Of a DNA stretch of 51,748 nucleotides, positions 26,423 to 37,013 are shown piece by piece. The first letter of the stretch is position 1, and every line of letters begins with the position of its first letter. Below the pieces are notes generated by a model. That model worked only from the letters and a program-made list of their open reading frames with translations. It was not told where the DNA came from and did no database searches. Origin of the DNA: an uncultured bacterium (lineage in GTDB: Bacteria; Cyanobacteriota; Vampirovibrionia; Gastranaerophilales; Gastranaerophilaceae); the NCBI GenBank assembly GCA_949283255.1, contig CASDRS010000001.1, positions 1 to 51,748 on the forward strand. Direction: 5' to 3'. The position numbers and the translations under genes are program-made.

Positions 26423-26554
26423 GATTGTCTTACTCGGCAGCGATAAACGAGACTGCGTGTTTTGCTAAGCACAGAAAGTGCAGCGCAAAAGCACTTCGCT
26501 CTCTGCTGTCTCGCGCTCGAACCAATACAAGTCTTCGACTTGTAGGTTCTCATC
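26423..26554 (-). repeat. Structured tRNA-downstream element, copy C
   Basis: This is the second copy after tRNA-Ser, 132 nt, nearly identical to copy B. The block ends are GATGAGA (26554-26548), GTTCGAGCGCGAG (26522-26510) and CCGAGTAAGACAATC (26437-26423). A remnant of the tRNA-Ser 3' end follows it at 26426-26410. Confidence 0.7.
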
Positions 26555-26602
26555 CCACCATAAAAAGTTACAGAACACAAAATAAAAAACCGGAGAAGGT
26601 GG

Positions 26603-26734
26603 GATTGTCTTACTCGGCAGCGATAAACGAGACTGCGTGTTTTGCTAAGCACAGAAAGTGCAGCGCAAAAGCACTTCGCTCTCTGCTGCCTCGCGCTCGA
26701 ACCAATACAAGTCTTCGACTTGTGGGTTCTCATC
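26603..26734 (-). repeat. Structured tRNA-downstream element, copy B
   Basis: This 132-nt element lies directly downstream of tRNA-Ser. Hairpin 1 is ACAAGTC-GAA-GACTTGT (26723-26707). Hairpin 2 is GTGCTTTTGC (26674-26665) pairing with GCAAAACAC (26645-26637), one bulged C. Copy A has GTATTTTGC/GCAAAATAC here, so a G-C pair replaces an A-T pair with the pairing kept. Conserved blocks are GATGAGA, GTTCGAGCGCGAG (26702-26690) and CCGAGTAAGACAATC (26617-26603). Confidence 0.72.
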
Positions 26735-26770
26735 CCACCATAAAAAGTTACAGAACACAAAATAAAAAAT

Positions 26771-26857
26771 CGGAGAGGGTGGGATTCGAACCCACGGCAA
26801 GTTTTCGCTCGCACAGACTTTCGAGATCCGCACCTTAAACCACTCGGACACCTCTCC
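26771..26857 (-). tRNA. tRNA-Ser(CGA)
   Basis: This is an 87-nt tRNA with a long variable arm. Acceptor GGAGAGG / CCTCTCC with discriminator G; anticodon loop CTCGAAA gives anticodon CGA; the T arm contains GGGTTCGAATCCC. The CCA tail is not encoded. A TGT-TAAAAT extended -10 lies just upstream (near 26870). Confidence 0.96.
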
Positions 26858-26945
26858 GCGTGTCTATATTTTAACATAAAATAATATGTTTGTGCTAATA
26901 TATAATAGTTAGAATTTTAAAGTTTGAGATAGGGAGCTATATAAA

Positions 26946-28058
26946 GTGTTAAATGATATTAATTTAGTTGTAGGTGCAGGTTTTTCAGGTGCCGTTATTG
27001 CACGTCTTTTGGCGGACAAAGGTGAAAAAGTTCTTGTTATTGATAAGAAAAATCATATTGCAGGCAACAGTTACGATTATAGAGACGAGAATGGAATTAT
27101 GATACATAAATATGGTTCTCATATTTTTCATACTTCTAACGAAAAAGTGTGGAGCTTTTTAAAACGTTTTACTGATTTTAATCAATATATGCACAAAGTT
27201 ATTGCAATTATTGACGGGGCTCATACAACCATCCCATTTAATTTTAATACGCTTTATGATGTTTTTCCGGAATCTTTAGCAAAAAGATTGGAAGAAAAAC
27301 TCCTGAAAAATTTTGAATATAACAAAAAAGTTCCTATCCTTGAATTTCAAAAACAAGAAGATGATGATTTGAAGTTTCTTGCAAACTACGTTTATGAAAA
27401 AGTTTTTCTTCACTATACAACAAAACAGTGGGGTGTATCTCCAAAAGATGTTGATGGAGCTGTAACGGCCAGGGTCCCTGTTTATTTGAGTAAGGATAAC
27501 AGATATTTCCAAGACAAATACCAAGGGATTCCGCTTGCCGGATACACCAAAGTTGTTGAAAAGATTTTGGATCATAAAAATATTCAACTTAAACTGAATA
27601 CAGAATATAAAAACTCTATGCAGTCTGAGTATAAAAGGATTTTTTATACCGGTTCTATTGATGAATTCTTTAATTACGAATTTGGCACATTGCCTTATCG
27701 TAGTGTAAATTTTAAATTCGAAACTTACGATAGAGAATATTATCAAGAAAATGCTTGCGTAAACTATCCTTGCAACTACGATTTTACTCGTATACATGAG
27801 TATAAATATTATCTTAATGACAAGTCTGATAAGACCGTCATTGCGAAAGAATATTCTGAATTCTTTGAACTTGGGAAAAACGAAAGATATTATCCAATCC
27901 CTAATCCTCAAAATACTGAGCTTTACAATAAATACTTACAAAAGGCTAAAGCTTTCGATAATGTCTATTTCTTAGGCCGATTAGGGGATTACAAGTATTA
28001 TGATATGGATAAAGCTATATTAAGAGCAATAGAATTATTTGAGGAGATTAAATTATGA
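26946..28058 (+). CDS. glf: UDP-galactopyranose mutase
   Basis: This flavoenzyme converts UDP-galactopyranose to UDP-galactofuranose, the donor for galactofuranose in surface glycans; 370 aa, the usual length. The FAD-binding NLVVGAGFSGAVIARLLA lies at residues 6-23, then H-I-A-G-N-S-Y-D and YGSHIFHTSNEKVW; Y-T-T-K-Q-W-G (about 157) and the C-terminal F-L-G-R-L-G-D-Y-K-Y-Y-D-M-D-K-A are hallmark segments. The start is GTG 26946 behind GGGAG. It overlaps galE by 4 bases (ATGA), so the two genes together supply UDP-Gal and then UDP-Galf. Confidence 0.96.
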   Translation: MLNDINLVVGAGFSGAVIARLLADKGEKVLVIDKKNHIAGNSYDYRDENGIMIHKYGSHIFHTSNEKVWSFLKRFTDFNQYMHKVIAIIDGAHTTIPFNFNTLYDVFPESLAKRLEEKLLKNFEYNKKVPILEFQKQEDDDLKFLANYVYEKVFLHYTTKQWGVSPKDVDGAVTARVPVYLSKDNRYFQDKYQGIPLAGYTKVVEKILDHKNIQLKLNTEYKNSMQSEYKRIFYTGSIDEFFNYEFGTLPYRSVNFKFETYDREYYQENACVNYPCNYDFTRIHEYKYYLNDKSDKTVIAKEYSEFFELGKNERYYPIPNPQNTELYNKYLQKAKAFDNVYFLGRLGDYKYYDMDKAILRAIELFEEIKL

Positions 28059-29050
28059 TTTTAGTTACTGGCGGAGCTGGATATATAGGTAGTCATTGCG
28101 TATTGGAATTACTAAAATGTGGTAATGAAGTTGTAGTATTTGATAATTTTATTACCGGACATGCTTCGACTATTGAGACTTTGTCTAAGTTTGGAAAGTT
28201 GGAGTTTGTTAAAGGTGACTTGCAAAATTTAGATGATAGCAAGTCTGTTTTTGAACAATATAAAATTGATGCGGTTATGCATTTTGCAGCTTTTTCTCAA
28301 GTTGGCGAAAGTGTAAAAGATCCTCAAAAATATTATTATAATAACGTATATGGCACATTAAATCTTTTAAATGCAATGATATCGGCAGGAGTTAAAAAGA
28401 TTGTATTCTCTTCTACTGCAGCGACTTACGGAGAACCTGAATATGTACCAATTGACGAAAATCATCCGCAAAATCCGATAAACCCTTACGGAAGTTCTAA
28501 ATTGATGGTTGAAAAAATTATGGATGATTATGATAAGGCATACGGATTAAAGAGCGTTCGTCTGCGTTATTTTAATGTTGCAGGTGCAGATCCTGATTGC
28601 AATATTGGGGAAAATCATTCGATTGAAACTCATTTGATACCAAACATTTTAAATTCAACATCCAATTCAGGTAAAGTTTTTGAGATGTACGGGCAGGACT
28701 ATGACACAAAAGACGGCACTTGTGTTCGAGATTATATTAATATAGAAGATTTGGTTTCAGCTCATATGCTTGCATTAAAATATTTGGATGACAAAAATGA
28801 AACGAATTTCTTTAATCTAGGGACTACTGACGGAAACAGTGTCAAAGAAGTTTTTGAAGTGTGTGAAAAAGTTACTGGTAAAAACATTCCTGTTAAAAAA
28901 ATGCCACGTAGAGAAGGTGATCCTGCAACCTTAATTGCGGATAATAAAAAAGCTAAAAAAATATTGGGTTGGAATCCTCATAGAACACTTCAAGATAGCG
29001 TTCAAACAGCATATAAATGGGCACAACACTTAAACTGTAATAAATCGTAA
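28055..29050 (+). CDS. galE: UDP-glucose 4-epimerase
   Basis: This enzyme interconverts UDP-glucose and UDP-galactose; 331 aa. It has TGGAGYIGSHCVLEL at residues 5-19, H-F-A-A-F-S-Q-V-G-E-S-V, the S-S-T-A-A-T-Y-G block, Y-G-S-S-K (catalytic Tyr and Lys, about 149) and L-R-Y-F-N-V-A-G-A-D-P. The match to GalE is close, especially R-D-Y-I-N-I-E-D-L near 230. It is co-translated with glf through the 4-base overlap. Confidence 0.95.
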   Translation: MILVTGGAGYIGSHCVLELLKCGNEVVVFDNFITGHASTIETLSKFGKLEFVKGDLQNLDDSKSVFEQYKIDAVMHFAAFSQVGESVKDPQKYYYNNVYGTLNLLNAMISAGVKKIVFSSTAATYGEPEYVPIDENHPQNPINPYGSSKLMVEKIMDDYDKAYGLKSVRLRYFNVAGADPDCNIGENHSIETHLIPNILNSTSNSGKVFEMYGQDYDTKDGTCVRDYINIEDLVSAHMLALKYLDDKNETNFFNLGTTDGNSVKEVFEVCEKVTGKNIPVKKMPRREGDPATLIADNKKAKKILGWNPHRTLQDSVQTAYKWAQHLNCNKS

Positions 29051-29122
29051 TAATTTAGTAAATTATATATTAATGTTTGTTATAATTATAACTAAAGTTA
29101 TAGCAAGGTTAAGGAGTGTAAT

Positions 29123-29587
29123 ATGAATATTTCAGCAATTAGTCCGGTAGCTTTTAATCGTACTTCTTTTGGTGCAAAAAAAATTGATAAAGACGGTTAT
29201 GAAAATCCGGTAAATCGTAGTACTGAAAAGAAATTAGCAGTTTTAAGTTCAACAGGAGTGAGTGCTCTTATAGGTGTTACTGCAGGCGGGCTTACCTCTT
29301 GTGCTGTGAAAGGCTGGAAAATCCCAACAGTCGTAGGTGCTGCTGCAACTGCGGTTAGTCTTCTTTTAATGCTGCCATCAAAGCTTTATAATACAACGTT
29401 GTCAGCATTTGCAAAAGAAAAAGAAATGGGTGTATTTTCAAGACAAAAAGAGGCTCAGGCTAATATTTATAACGATATTAATAATGAAATAAAAGACGAA
29501 GATGTATCTTTGGATGATAAAATAAATCATTATGCTACTGTCAAAATGGCAGACAATGGAAAAGGTTTAATGGTAAAGGGTGCATAA
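29123..29587 (+). CDS. Small membrane protein with N-terminal F-x-G-type motif
   Basis: This is a 154-aa protein of unknown function. It begins MNISAISPVAFNRTSFGAKK, with S-F-G-A-K-K near residue 15. Two hydrophobic segments (about residues 44-62 and 68-84) form a likely membrane hairpin. It then continues L-Y-N...F-A-K-E-K-E-M-G-V-F-S-R-Q-K-E-A, a charged tail that closely parallels the next gene's product. A strong AAGGAG site lies before the ATG. It overlaps the frame of the next gene by a few bases only if that gene's GTG is used; TTG 29589 is more likely. Confidence 0.65.
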   Translation: MNISAISPVAFNRTSFGAKKIDKDGYENPVNRSTEKKLAVLSSTGVSALIGVTAGGLTSCAVKGWKIPTVVGAAATAVSLLLMLPSKLYNTTLSAFAKEKEMGVFSRQKEAQANIYNDINNEIKDEDVSLDDKINHYATVKMADNGKGLMVKGA

Positions 29588-29588
29588 T

Positions 29589-30170
29589 TTGGGATTGAGT
29601 GTAAATACTGTAAATACTATCACATTTAACTCAAATCCAAATAATATATCAAACAATAAAAAGCAATCGATTTCAAGTGCAGAAAAAAATCCAGTAACAA
29701 GAAAAGGTGAAGCTATGAACCTTATCAAAGCTACATTTGTTGCAGGTTTGGGGATTGGAGCAAGATTGTTGTTTGAAATATTTGACGGTGATTTTGTGTT
29801 CGAGACAGCAAGCGAGCAAGGGGAAAAACTTGCTAAAAAAGCGCGCAAGAATGCATCATCTTCCAAGTTAGCTCTTTTGACAATCGGTGCAACGGGTGCT
29901 CTTATTGTTGCCGGAATAAGCGGGTTCGCTCTGCTTTATACTATGTATAAAGCTCCGAAAATTGCTTATGATAGTAAAGTTAACAGTTTTAAAAAGGGAA
30001 AAGAAATGGATGTTTACATAAAATCCAACGAAGCTGAGAAAGAACTTTATACACAACTCGGCAAGAAAGCTGCAAATTCCACCCCTGATGATAAAGAAAG
30101 GCTTAAAGAGCAGTATATGCAGATGCAGATGGCAAAAAATCAGGTTCCTGATTTTATTAAGCTGAAGTAA
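29589..30170 (+). CDS. Paralogue of the preceding small membrane protein
   Basis: This protein is about 193 aa and unknown. It begins (TTG) M-G-L-S-V-N-T-V-N-T-I-T-F-N-S-N, again an I-x-F type start but without the Gly. Hydrophobic segments lie at about 43-60 and 93-115, followed by the K-G-K-E-M-D-V-Y-I-K-S-N-E-A-E-K tail that matches the preceding protein's K-E-K-E-M-G-V-F-S-R-Q-K-E-A. The AAGGG at 29576 is well spaced for TTG 29589. The tandem pair looks like an old duplication. Confidence 0.6.
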   Translation: MGLSVNTVNTITFNSNPNNISNNKKQSISSAEKNPVTRKGEAMNLIKATFVAGLGIGARLLFEIFDGDFVFETASEQGEKLAKKARKNASSSKLALLTIGATGALIVAGISGFALLYTMYKAPKIAYDSKVNSFKKGKEMDVYIKSNEAEKELYTQLGKKAANSTPDDKERLKEQYMQMQMAKNQVPDFIKLK

Positions 30171-30178
30171 TTGCACAC

Positions 30179-30207
30179 TTGCAAAGAGTTTTTATTTTAA
30201 GTAAAAT
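30179..30207 (+). promoter_or_regulatory. Promoter of the lptB operon
   Basis: TTGCAA (30179-30184), a 17-base spacer and TAAAAT (30202-30207), 25 bases before the lptB ATG. Confidence 0.7.
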
Positions 30208-30232
30208 GTCATTACGATATTAAGGGGAATGT

Positions 30233-30958
30233 ATGAAGATTGAAGCTAAAAATCTTATAAAAATATATGGCGACAGAAGTGTTGTAAATGACGTATCTTT
30301 TTACGTAAACAAGGGAGAAGTTGTATGTCTGTTGGGTCCGAACGGAGCCGGAAAAACTACGACATTTTACATGGTTGTAGGTCTGGTAAAGCCTAATAAG
30401 GGTCAGATATTGTTGGACGGGCAGGATATTTCTTCAAAACCTATGAACATTCGTGCAAAAATGGGTATCGGATATTTGCCACAGGAAGCTTCTATCTTCA
30501 GGAAACTTTCAGTAGAAGATAATTTGAAGTTAGTTTTGCAGATGAATGACAAACTTACCGTAAACGAAAAGAGGATGAAACTTGAAGAGTTGTTGAGTGA
30601 GTTTGGTATTACAAGGTTGAGATCTTATGCTGCAGTATCCTTGTCAGGTGGAGAAAGAAGAAGGGTCGAAATCGCAAGAGCATTGGCTGCAAGTCCTGAT
30701 TTTATGCTTTTAGACGAACCTTTTGCTGGTATTGACCCTATTGCTATCGGTGAAATTAAGGATAATATCAGAAAAATTTCTGAAGAAAAGGGGCTTGGGG
30801 TTTTGATTACTGACCACAACCCTAAAGCTACATTGTCTATTACCGACAGAGCGTATGTAATTTTTGACGGAAAAATAAAAATTCAAGGTGCAAGTAAAGA
30901 TGTTGCAGTGGATCCGGTTGCGAAAGAATTTTATTTAGGAAAGGATTTTGCATTATAA
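30233..30958 (+). CDS. lptB: LPS export ABC transporter ATPase LptB
   Basis: This is the cytoplasmic ATPase that powers lipopolysaccharide extraction from the inner membrane (LptB2FG complex); 241 aa, the usual size. Walker A GPNGAGKTT (about 36), Q loop LPQEASIF, signature LSGGERRR (about 136), Walker B FMLLDEPFAGID (about 158) and the H-loop T-D-H-N are all intact. E-P-F-A-G-I-D-P-I-A is the LptB hallmark. Its stop overlaps the permease start by one base. Confidence 0.95.
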   Translation: MKIEAKNLIKIYGDRSVVNDVSFYVNKGEVVCLLGPNGAGKTTTFYMVVGLVKPNKGQILLDGQDISSKPMNIRAKMGIGYLPQEASIFRKLSVEDNLKLVLQMNDKLTVNEKRMKLEELLSEFGITRLRSYAAVSLSGGERRRVEIARALAASPDFMLLDEPFAGIDPIAIGEIKDNIRKISEEKGLGVLITDHNPKATLSITDRAYVIFDGKIKIQGASKDVAVDPVAKEFYLGKDFAL

Positions 30959-32073
30959 TGAGATTATTTCCTAAAGTATCAATATACGATAGGTATATTT
31001 TTAAGCAGGTAATGTTTGCAACTATTGGTGCGATATTGTTATTTACAGTTGTTTGGATTGCACCTGAAATGTTACTGAATACTATAAAAAAGACTTTGAC
31101 TGGTGAATATACCGCAAAGACTGCAGTGTTAGTTTTATTCTATGAATTACCTAAGATTTTGGGTAAAGCTTTCCCTGTAGGTTTATTGTTGGGGTCCCTT
31201 TTTACATTTGATAAATTGTCAAAGGATTCAGAGTTAACAATATTTCGTGCCGTAGGTTTATCTTTCCAAAGAATATTGGCACCTGTATTGGTTTTGAGTT
31301 TGATTGTTACTTGGTTATGTTTTGTAACTTGTGACAAATTAATTCCTTTGTCAGCAGCAAAGTTGAATGCGATTAATGACAAACATCCTTCGACCCAGTA
31401 TATTTATACCCAAAAAGACGAGAGTGGAGCTCCCAAGCTTGCTGTTATTATTTCAGGGTACAGAGATGACGTTATGCACAATATAATTGTGCTGGATTTT
31501 TCAACGAAAATTTATTCTGATGTTCATCAATTGTCTAATATTTATTCTGCAGAAAGAGGTAAATATTATCCTGACAGGTGGGCTTTGGAAAATATAACAC
31601 GTTATAAGATATCGAATGATGGTATTTTTACTGATATAGAGCAGTTGAAGCATATGGATATTTTGCAAGGTGAAGATGCAAAGAATGCTTATACTTTGAT
31701 GACATATTCTACAAAGAAAGAACGTGAAATTACAAATTCTGATTTAAGAAGTTATATAAAGTTGCTGAAGAAAGAAGCTTTGGATGAAGAATATCGATAT
31801 ATGCTAAATAAGTATTTACAAAGGTTTTTCCATCCTTTTGTTTGCGTGTTGTTAGCTATAATGGGTACTCTTCTCGGATTCAGTAAGCCAAGAGAACAAA
31901 GATTGGTAGGGTTTACAATTGCGATTGGCAGTATATTTGTTTATTATATAACGTTGCCGTTCTTTGACCTGTTGGCTGAAAAAGGGGTATTGCCACCGTT
32001 GGTAACGGCGTTATTCCCTCCGGTAGCATTTTTAATTGCTATAATTTGTTTCTATAAGTCAAAGGATTTGTAA
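30958..32073 (+). CDS. LptF/LptG-family LPS export permease
   Basis: This is an inner-membrane permease of the YjgP/YjgQ family, 371 aa. An N-terminal R-Y-I-F-K-Q-V and about three membrane spans in the first 115 residues are followed by a periplasmic beta-jellyroll region (about 125-270) and three C-terminal spans (about 285-365). Only one permease is present next to lptB. In cyanobacteria-like genomes one LptF/G-type protein can serve, or a partner lies elsewhere. It is coupled to lptB and to the next gene by 1-base stop/start overlaps. Confidence 0.9.
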   Translation: MRLFPKVSIYDRYIFKQVMFATIGAILLFTVVWIAPEMLLNTIKKTLTGEYTAKTAVLVLFYELPKILGKAFPVGLLLGSLFTFDKLSKDSELTIFRAVGLSFQRILAPVLVLSLIVTWLCFVTCDKLIPLSAAKLNAINDKHPSTQYIYTQKDESGAPKLAVIISGYRDDVMHNIIVLDFSTKIYSDVHQLSNIYSAERGKYYPDRWALENITRYKISNDGIFTDIEQLKHMDILQGEDAKNAYTLMTYSTKKEREITNSDLRSYIKLLKKEALDEEYRYMLNKYLQRFFHPFVCVLLAIMGTLLGFSKPREQRLVGFTIAIGSIFVYYITLPFFDLLAEKGVLPPLVTALFPPVAFLIAIICFYKSKDL

Positions 32074-32873
32074 TGAAAAAATTTCTTTTAGTTTTTTTTG
32101 CGGTTATGTTCTTTAGTGTTTGCAGCTGCGTTGCAGGCCCTATCGATGTAGATTACCATGATGGAATTTATCATATAACGGTAAAAGGTGAAAAGATTAA
32201 AAAGAAAATAAAGGTATATGCATCTCAGGATTTGGTAACAAATGATGAAATTCATAAGGCAAGCGGAGCTCTTTTAACTTTTAATGCAGGCTTTTTTGAC
32301 CCTGAAAATGCTAAATCGATTTCTTACGTAACTATGGATAGGCAGACAGTAGAAGATCCGATTTTTAATGAGAATTTGCTGGCAAATCCTGTGTTAAGAA
32401 AGAATTTATCTAAAATATTAAATCGTACCGAATTTAGGATTGTAGAGTGTGATAACAAATATAAGTATGAGATTGTACCGCACAATACCCCTGTAGGTTT
32501 TTCTTGTACCGTTGTGGAAGCTGTACAGGGAGGGCCTATGATATTACCTGATTTACGATTGGAAGATGAATTTTTTATCGTAAAAGACGGTGATAAAGTT
32601 GTTAGAGAATCCTGCTCAGTACTGCATAAGGTAGCAAGGACTGTGCTTGGGATAAAAGACGGAGATTTGCATGTATTGATTATTACAGACGAACATCCGA
32701 TGGATATGTATGAGGTGCAGGCTCTGTGTAAGAAATTAGGTTTTGAGCGAGCAATGGGCTTGGATGGCGGAAGTTCTACGTCTATGAATTACAAGAATAA
32801 ATATAATGTAATTTCTGTAAAAGGTGATGGCGCAGGAAGACGATTAAAATCATTTATAATGGTATATAAGTAA
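32073..32873 (+). CDS. Secreted phosphodiester glycosidase (NAGPA-domain) protein
   Basis: This 266-aa protein has a signal peptide (about residues 1-20, with Cys near the cleavage site) and a NAGPA/phosphodiester glycosidase domain: L-T-F-N-A-G-F-F-D (about 68), V-Q-G-G-P-M-I-L (about 151), T-V-L-G-I-K-D-G-D, and the hallmark MGLDGGSSTSMNY (about 228). Family members remove sugars joined through phosphodiesters. It is translationally coupled to the LPS permease, so it may act on LPS or another envelope sugar during export; this link is inference. A terminator follows. Confidence 0.88.
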   Translation: MKKFLLVFFAVMFFSVCSCVAGPIDVDYHDGIYHITVKGEKIKKKIKVYASQDLVTNDEIHKASGALLTFNAGFFDPENAKSISYVTMDRQTVEDPIFNENLLANPVLRKNLSKILNRTEFRIVECDNKYKYEIVPHNTPVGFSCTVVEAVQGGPMILPDLRLEDEFFIVKDGDKVVRESCSVLHKVARTVLGIKDGDLHVLIITDEHPMDMYEVQALCKKLGFERAMGLDGGSSTSMNYKNKYNVISVKGDGAGRRLKSFIMVYK

Positions 32874-32909
32874 AAAAAATCCTATCATAATTGATAGGAT
32901 TTTTTTTTA
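32873..32909. terminator. Bidirectional terminator after the lpt operon
   Basis: ATCCTATCA-TAAT-TGATAGGAT is flanked by an A run and a T run. It also serves the convergent SIMPL-domain gene. Confidence 0.9.
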
Positions 32910-32921
32910 TGTTTTGAAGTC

Positions 32922-33671
32922 CTATTTTACAAAATAGTTTGCATTAAGGTTAGCATAGATTTTTATAATGCCGCCTTGAATTGGAGTGTTGTAAGCTTCA
33001 GGAGCAGCACCTGCGGAAGAATCGCTTACTGCCATATTCTTTGCATAGAGTCTGTATTGAACTATGTTATTTGTATTTGTAGAGCAGCTTACGTTCATCG
33101 ATTTTACTCCTGTAATGTATGTAGAAGATGCTTTGGCTAAGATGTCTGCTCTGGTTTTAGCTTTTTTAGCAGCGATTTCTAATAAATCATTACATTGTTT
33201 TTCGTAATCAGCAACTGAGAATGTTAGGTTGTTCACATTTGTAGCTCCGAGGCTTATTGCTTTATCGATAATAGAACCTGTTTTTTCTATACTTTTTGTA
33301 TGTACGATAATGCTGTTTGAAACTTCGTATTTATCTAAGTTTTTCTTTCCGTTTGAAGAATATGTGTATACAGGTGTTGCGCTGTAATCAGCAGTCTTTA
33401 CATAATCTCCGTTAGCAGGATTAATCATGTTTTTTAATTCTGTATAAACTTTGTCGGAAATTTCTTTGTTTTCAACAGTTGCCTTTTGCATTGATTTGGA
33501 ATCAGTTGTTTTTACCGCAATATTAATTTCGACAACATCCGGAGATACTTCTGTATTTGCATTTGTTGAAACGCTAATGTATCCGCGTTCAACTTCCGAC
33601 TCGGCAGCGGTTACTCCGGTGTAACAAGTAGCTAGCCCTAATATTAGAGCTATGGCCAAAACCTTCTTCAT
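32922..33671 (-). CDS. Periplasmic SIMPL-domain (DUF541) protein
   Basis: This is a secreted protein of the SIMPL/DUF541 (YggE-like) family, 249 aa. A signal peptide occupies about residues 1-22 (ending TAAES). The domain has RGYISVSTNANTEVSPDVVEI (about 29-49), G-A-T-N-V-N-N-L-T-F-S-V (about 143) and A-K-T-R-A-D-I-L-A-K-A (about 170). The family role is unclear; YggE is linked to oxidative-stress protection. AGGAG lies before the ATG. It is the last gene of the minus-strand agmatinase-ligA run. Confidence 0.88.
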   Translation of the reverse strand: MKKVLAIALILGLATCYTGVTAAESEVERGYISVSTNANTEVSPDVVEINIAVKTTDSKSMQKATVENKEISDKVYTELKNMINPANGDYVKTADYSATPVYTYSSNGKKNLDKYEVSNSIIVHTKSIEKTGSIIDKAISLGATNVNNLTFSVADYEKQCNDLLEIAAKKAKTRADILAKASSTYITGVKSMNVSCSTNTNNIVQYRLYAKNMAVSDSSAGAAPEAYNTPIQGGIIKIYANLNANYFVK

Positions 33672-33686
33672 AAATGCTCCTTTCTT

Positions 33687-34145
33687 TTAAAAATGCTTTT
33701 CGTTAATGTTGTTTGAAGTTTCTTGTTTATTATTATCTTCGTTTTTCTTTTCTTCTTTAGCCTGCTGTATTATTTTATTAAAATCTTCAGCTTTAATAAT
33801 CATTGTATTTAGTTTTTGAGCTTGTTTTTGCATCTTTATTCTTTGCATTAGGATGTTCATTTCATCATCACTAAGCTCCATTGGTTGGCGCATAGAGATA
33901 ATAGATTTTTTGTTGTTTAGCATAAATAAGCTGAGTGCAATAAAAGCCCACAACAATAAGCCTTGAAACAAATTTATTGTAGGTATTGTGAGATATGTTG
34001 TTGCTACATAGTTCCACAAATGCATTGCAACTTTTGCAGGGAAAACTATAAATCCTGCTGCAAGACATACAATAGCAAAAGCTGTCAAAACTAACCCTCT
34101 TATTCCAGAGATTTGTATTATTTTTGGGCCCTTTTTCATTTCCAT
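33687..34145 (-). CDS. Unknown two-span membrane protein
   Basis: This is a 152-aa protein with two strong hydrophobic segments (about residues 17-37 and 55-76), then a long cytoplasmic-type tail rich in Lys, Glu, Gln and Asn with a possible coiled coil (about 90-140). No domain is recognised. It may start at ATG 34145 or two codons later at 34139, which is better spaced from GAGGT. It lies between ligA and the SIMPL gene with gaps of 7 and 15 bases. Confidence 0.65.
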   Translation of the reverse strand: MEMKKGPKIIQISGIRGLVLTAFAIVCLAAGFIVFPAKVAMHLWNYVATTYLTIPTINLFQGLLLWAFIALSLFMLNNKKSIISMRQPMELSDDEMNILMQRIKMQKQAQKLNTMIIKAEDFNKIIQQAKEEKKNEDNNKQETSNNINEKHF

Positions 34146-34152
34146 ACCTCTA

Positions 34153-36958
<2,806 letters not shown>

Positions 36959-37013
36959 AAATTTCTCCTTCTTCTCGTAATTATAACACAAATTACGAGT
37001 GAAGAAACGAAAT

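Larger units (their letters stand above)
26365..26784 (-). repeat. 180-bp tandem repeat downstream of tRNA-Ser
   Basis: There are two full 180-base units and a partial third; corresponding points lie at 26365, 26545 and 26725. The full units differ at only a few sites. Read on the minus strand, each unit starts with the last 17 bases of the tRNA-Ser 3' end (AATCCCACCCTCTCCG type), then a T-rich stretch, then GGTGGGATGAGAACC, then the structured 132-nt element. The long ORFs across this region on both strands are just translations of the tRNA and the repeat and are not genes. Confidence 0.9.

Noticed and set aside
26365-26784. Possible CRISPR array
   Set aside because: The 180-base unit is far longer than a CRISPR repeat, there are no unique spacers of regular size, and no cas genes are present.
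26311-26877. Long overlapping ORFs on both strands (188 and 169 aa)
   Set aside because: They are translations of tRNA-Ser and the 180-bp tandem repeat. The repeated peptide period equals the DNA period and both strands are open, so they are not genes.
27276-27911. 211-aa ORF opposite glf
   Set aside because: It is a mirror of the well-supported UDP-galactopyranose mutase gene, with no start signal or recognisable protein content.
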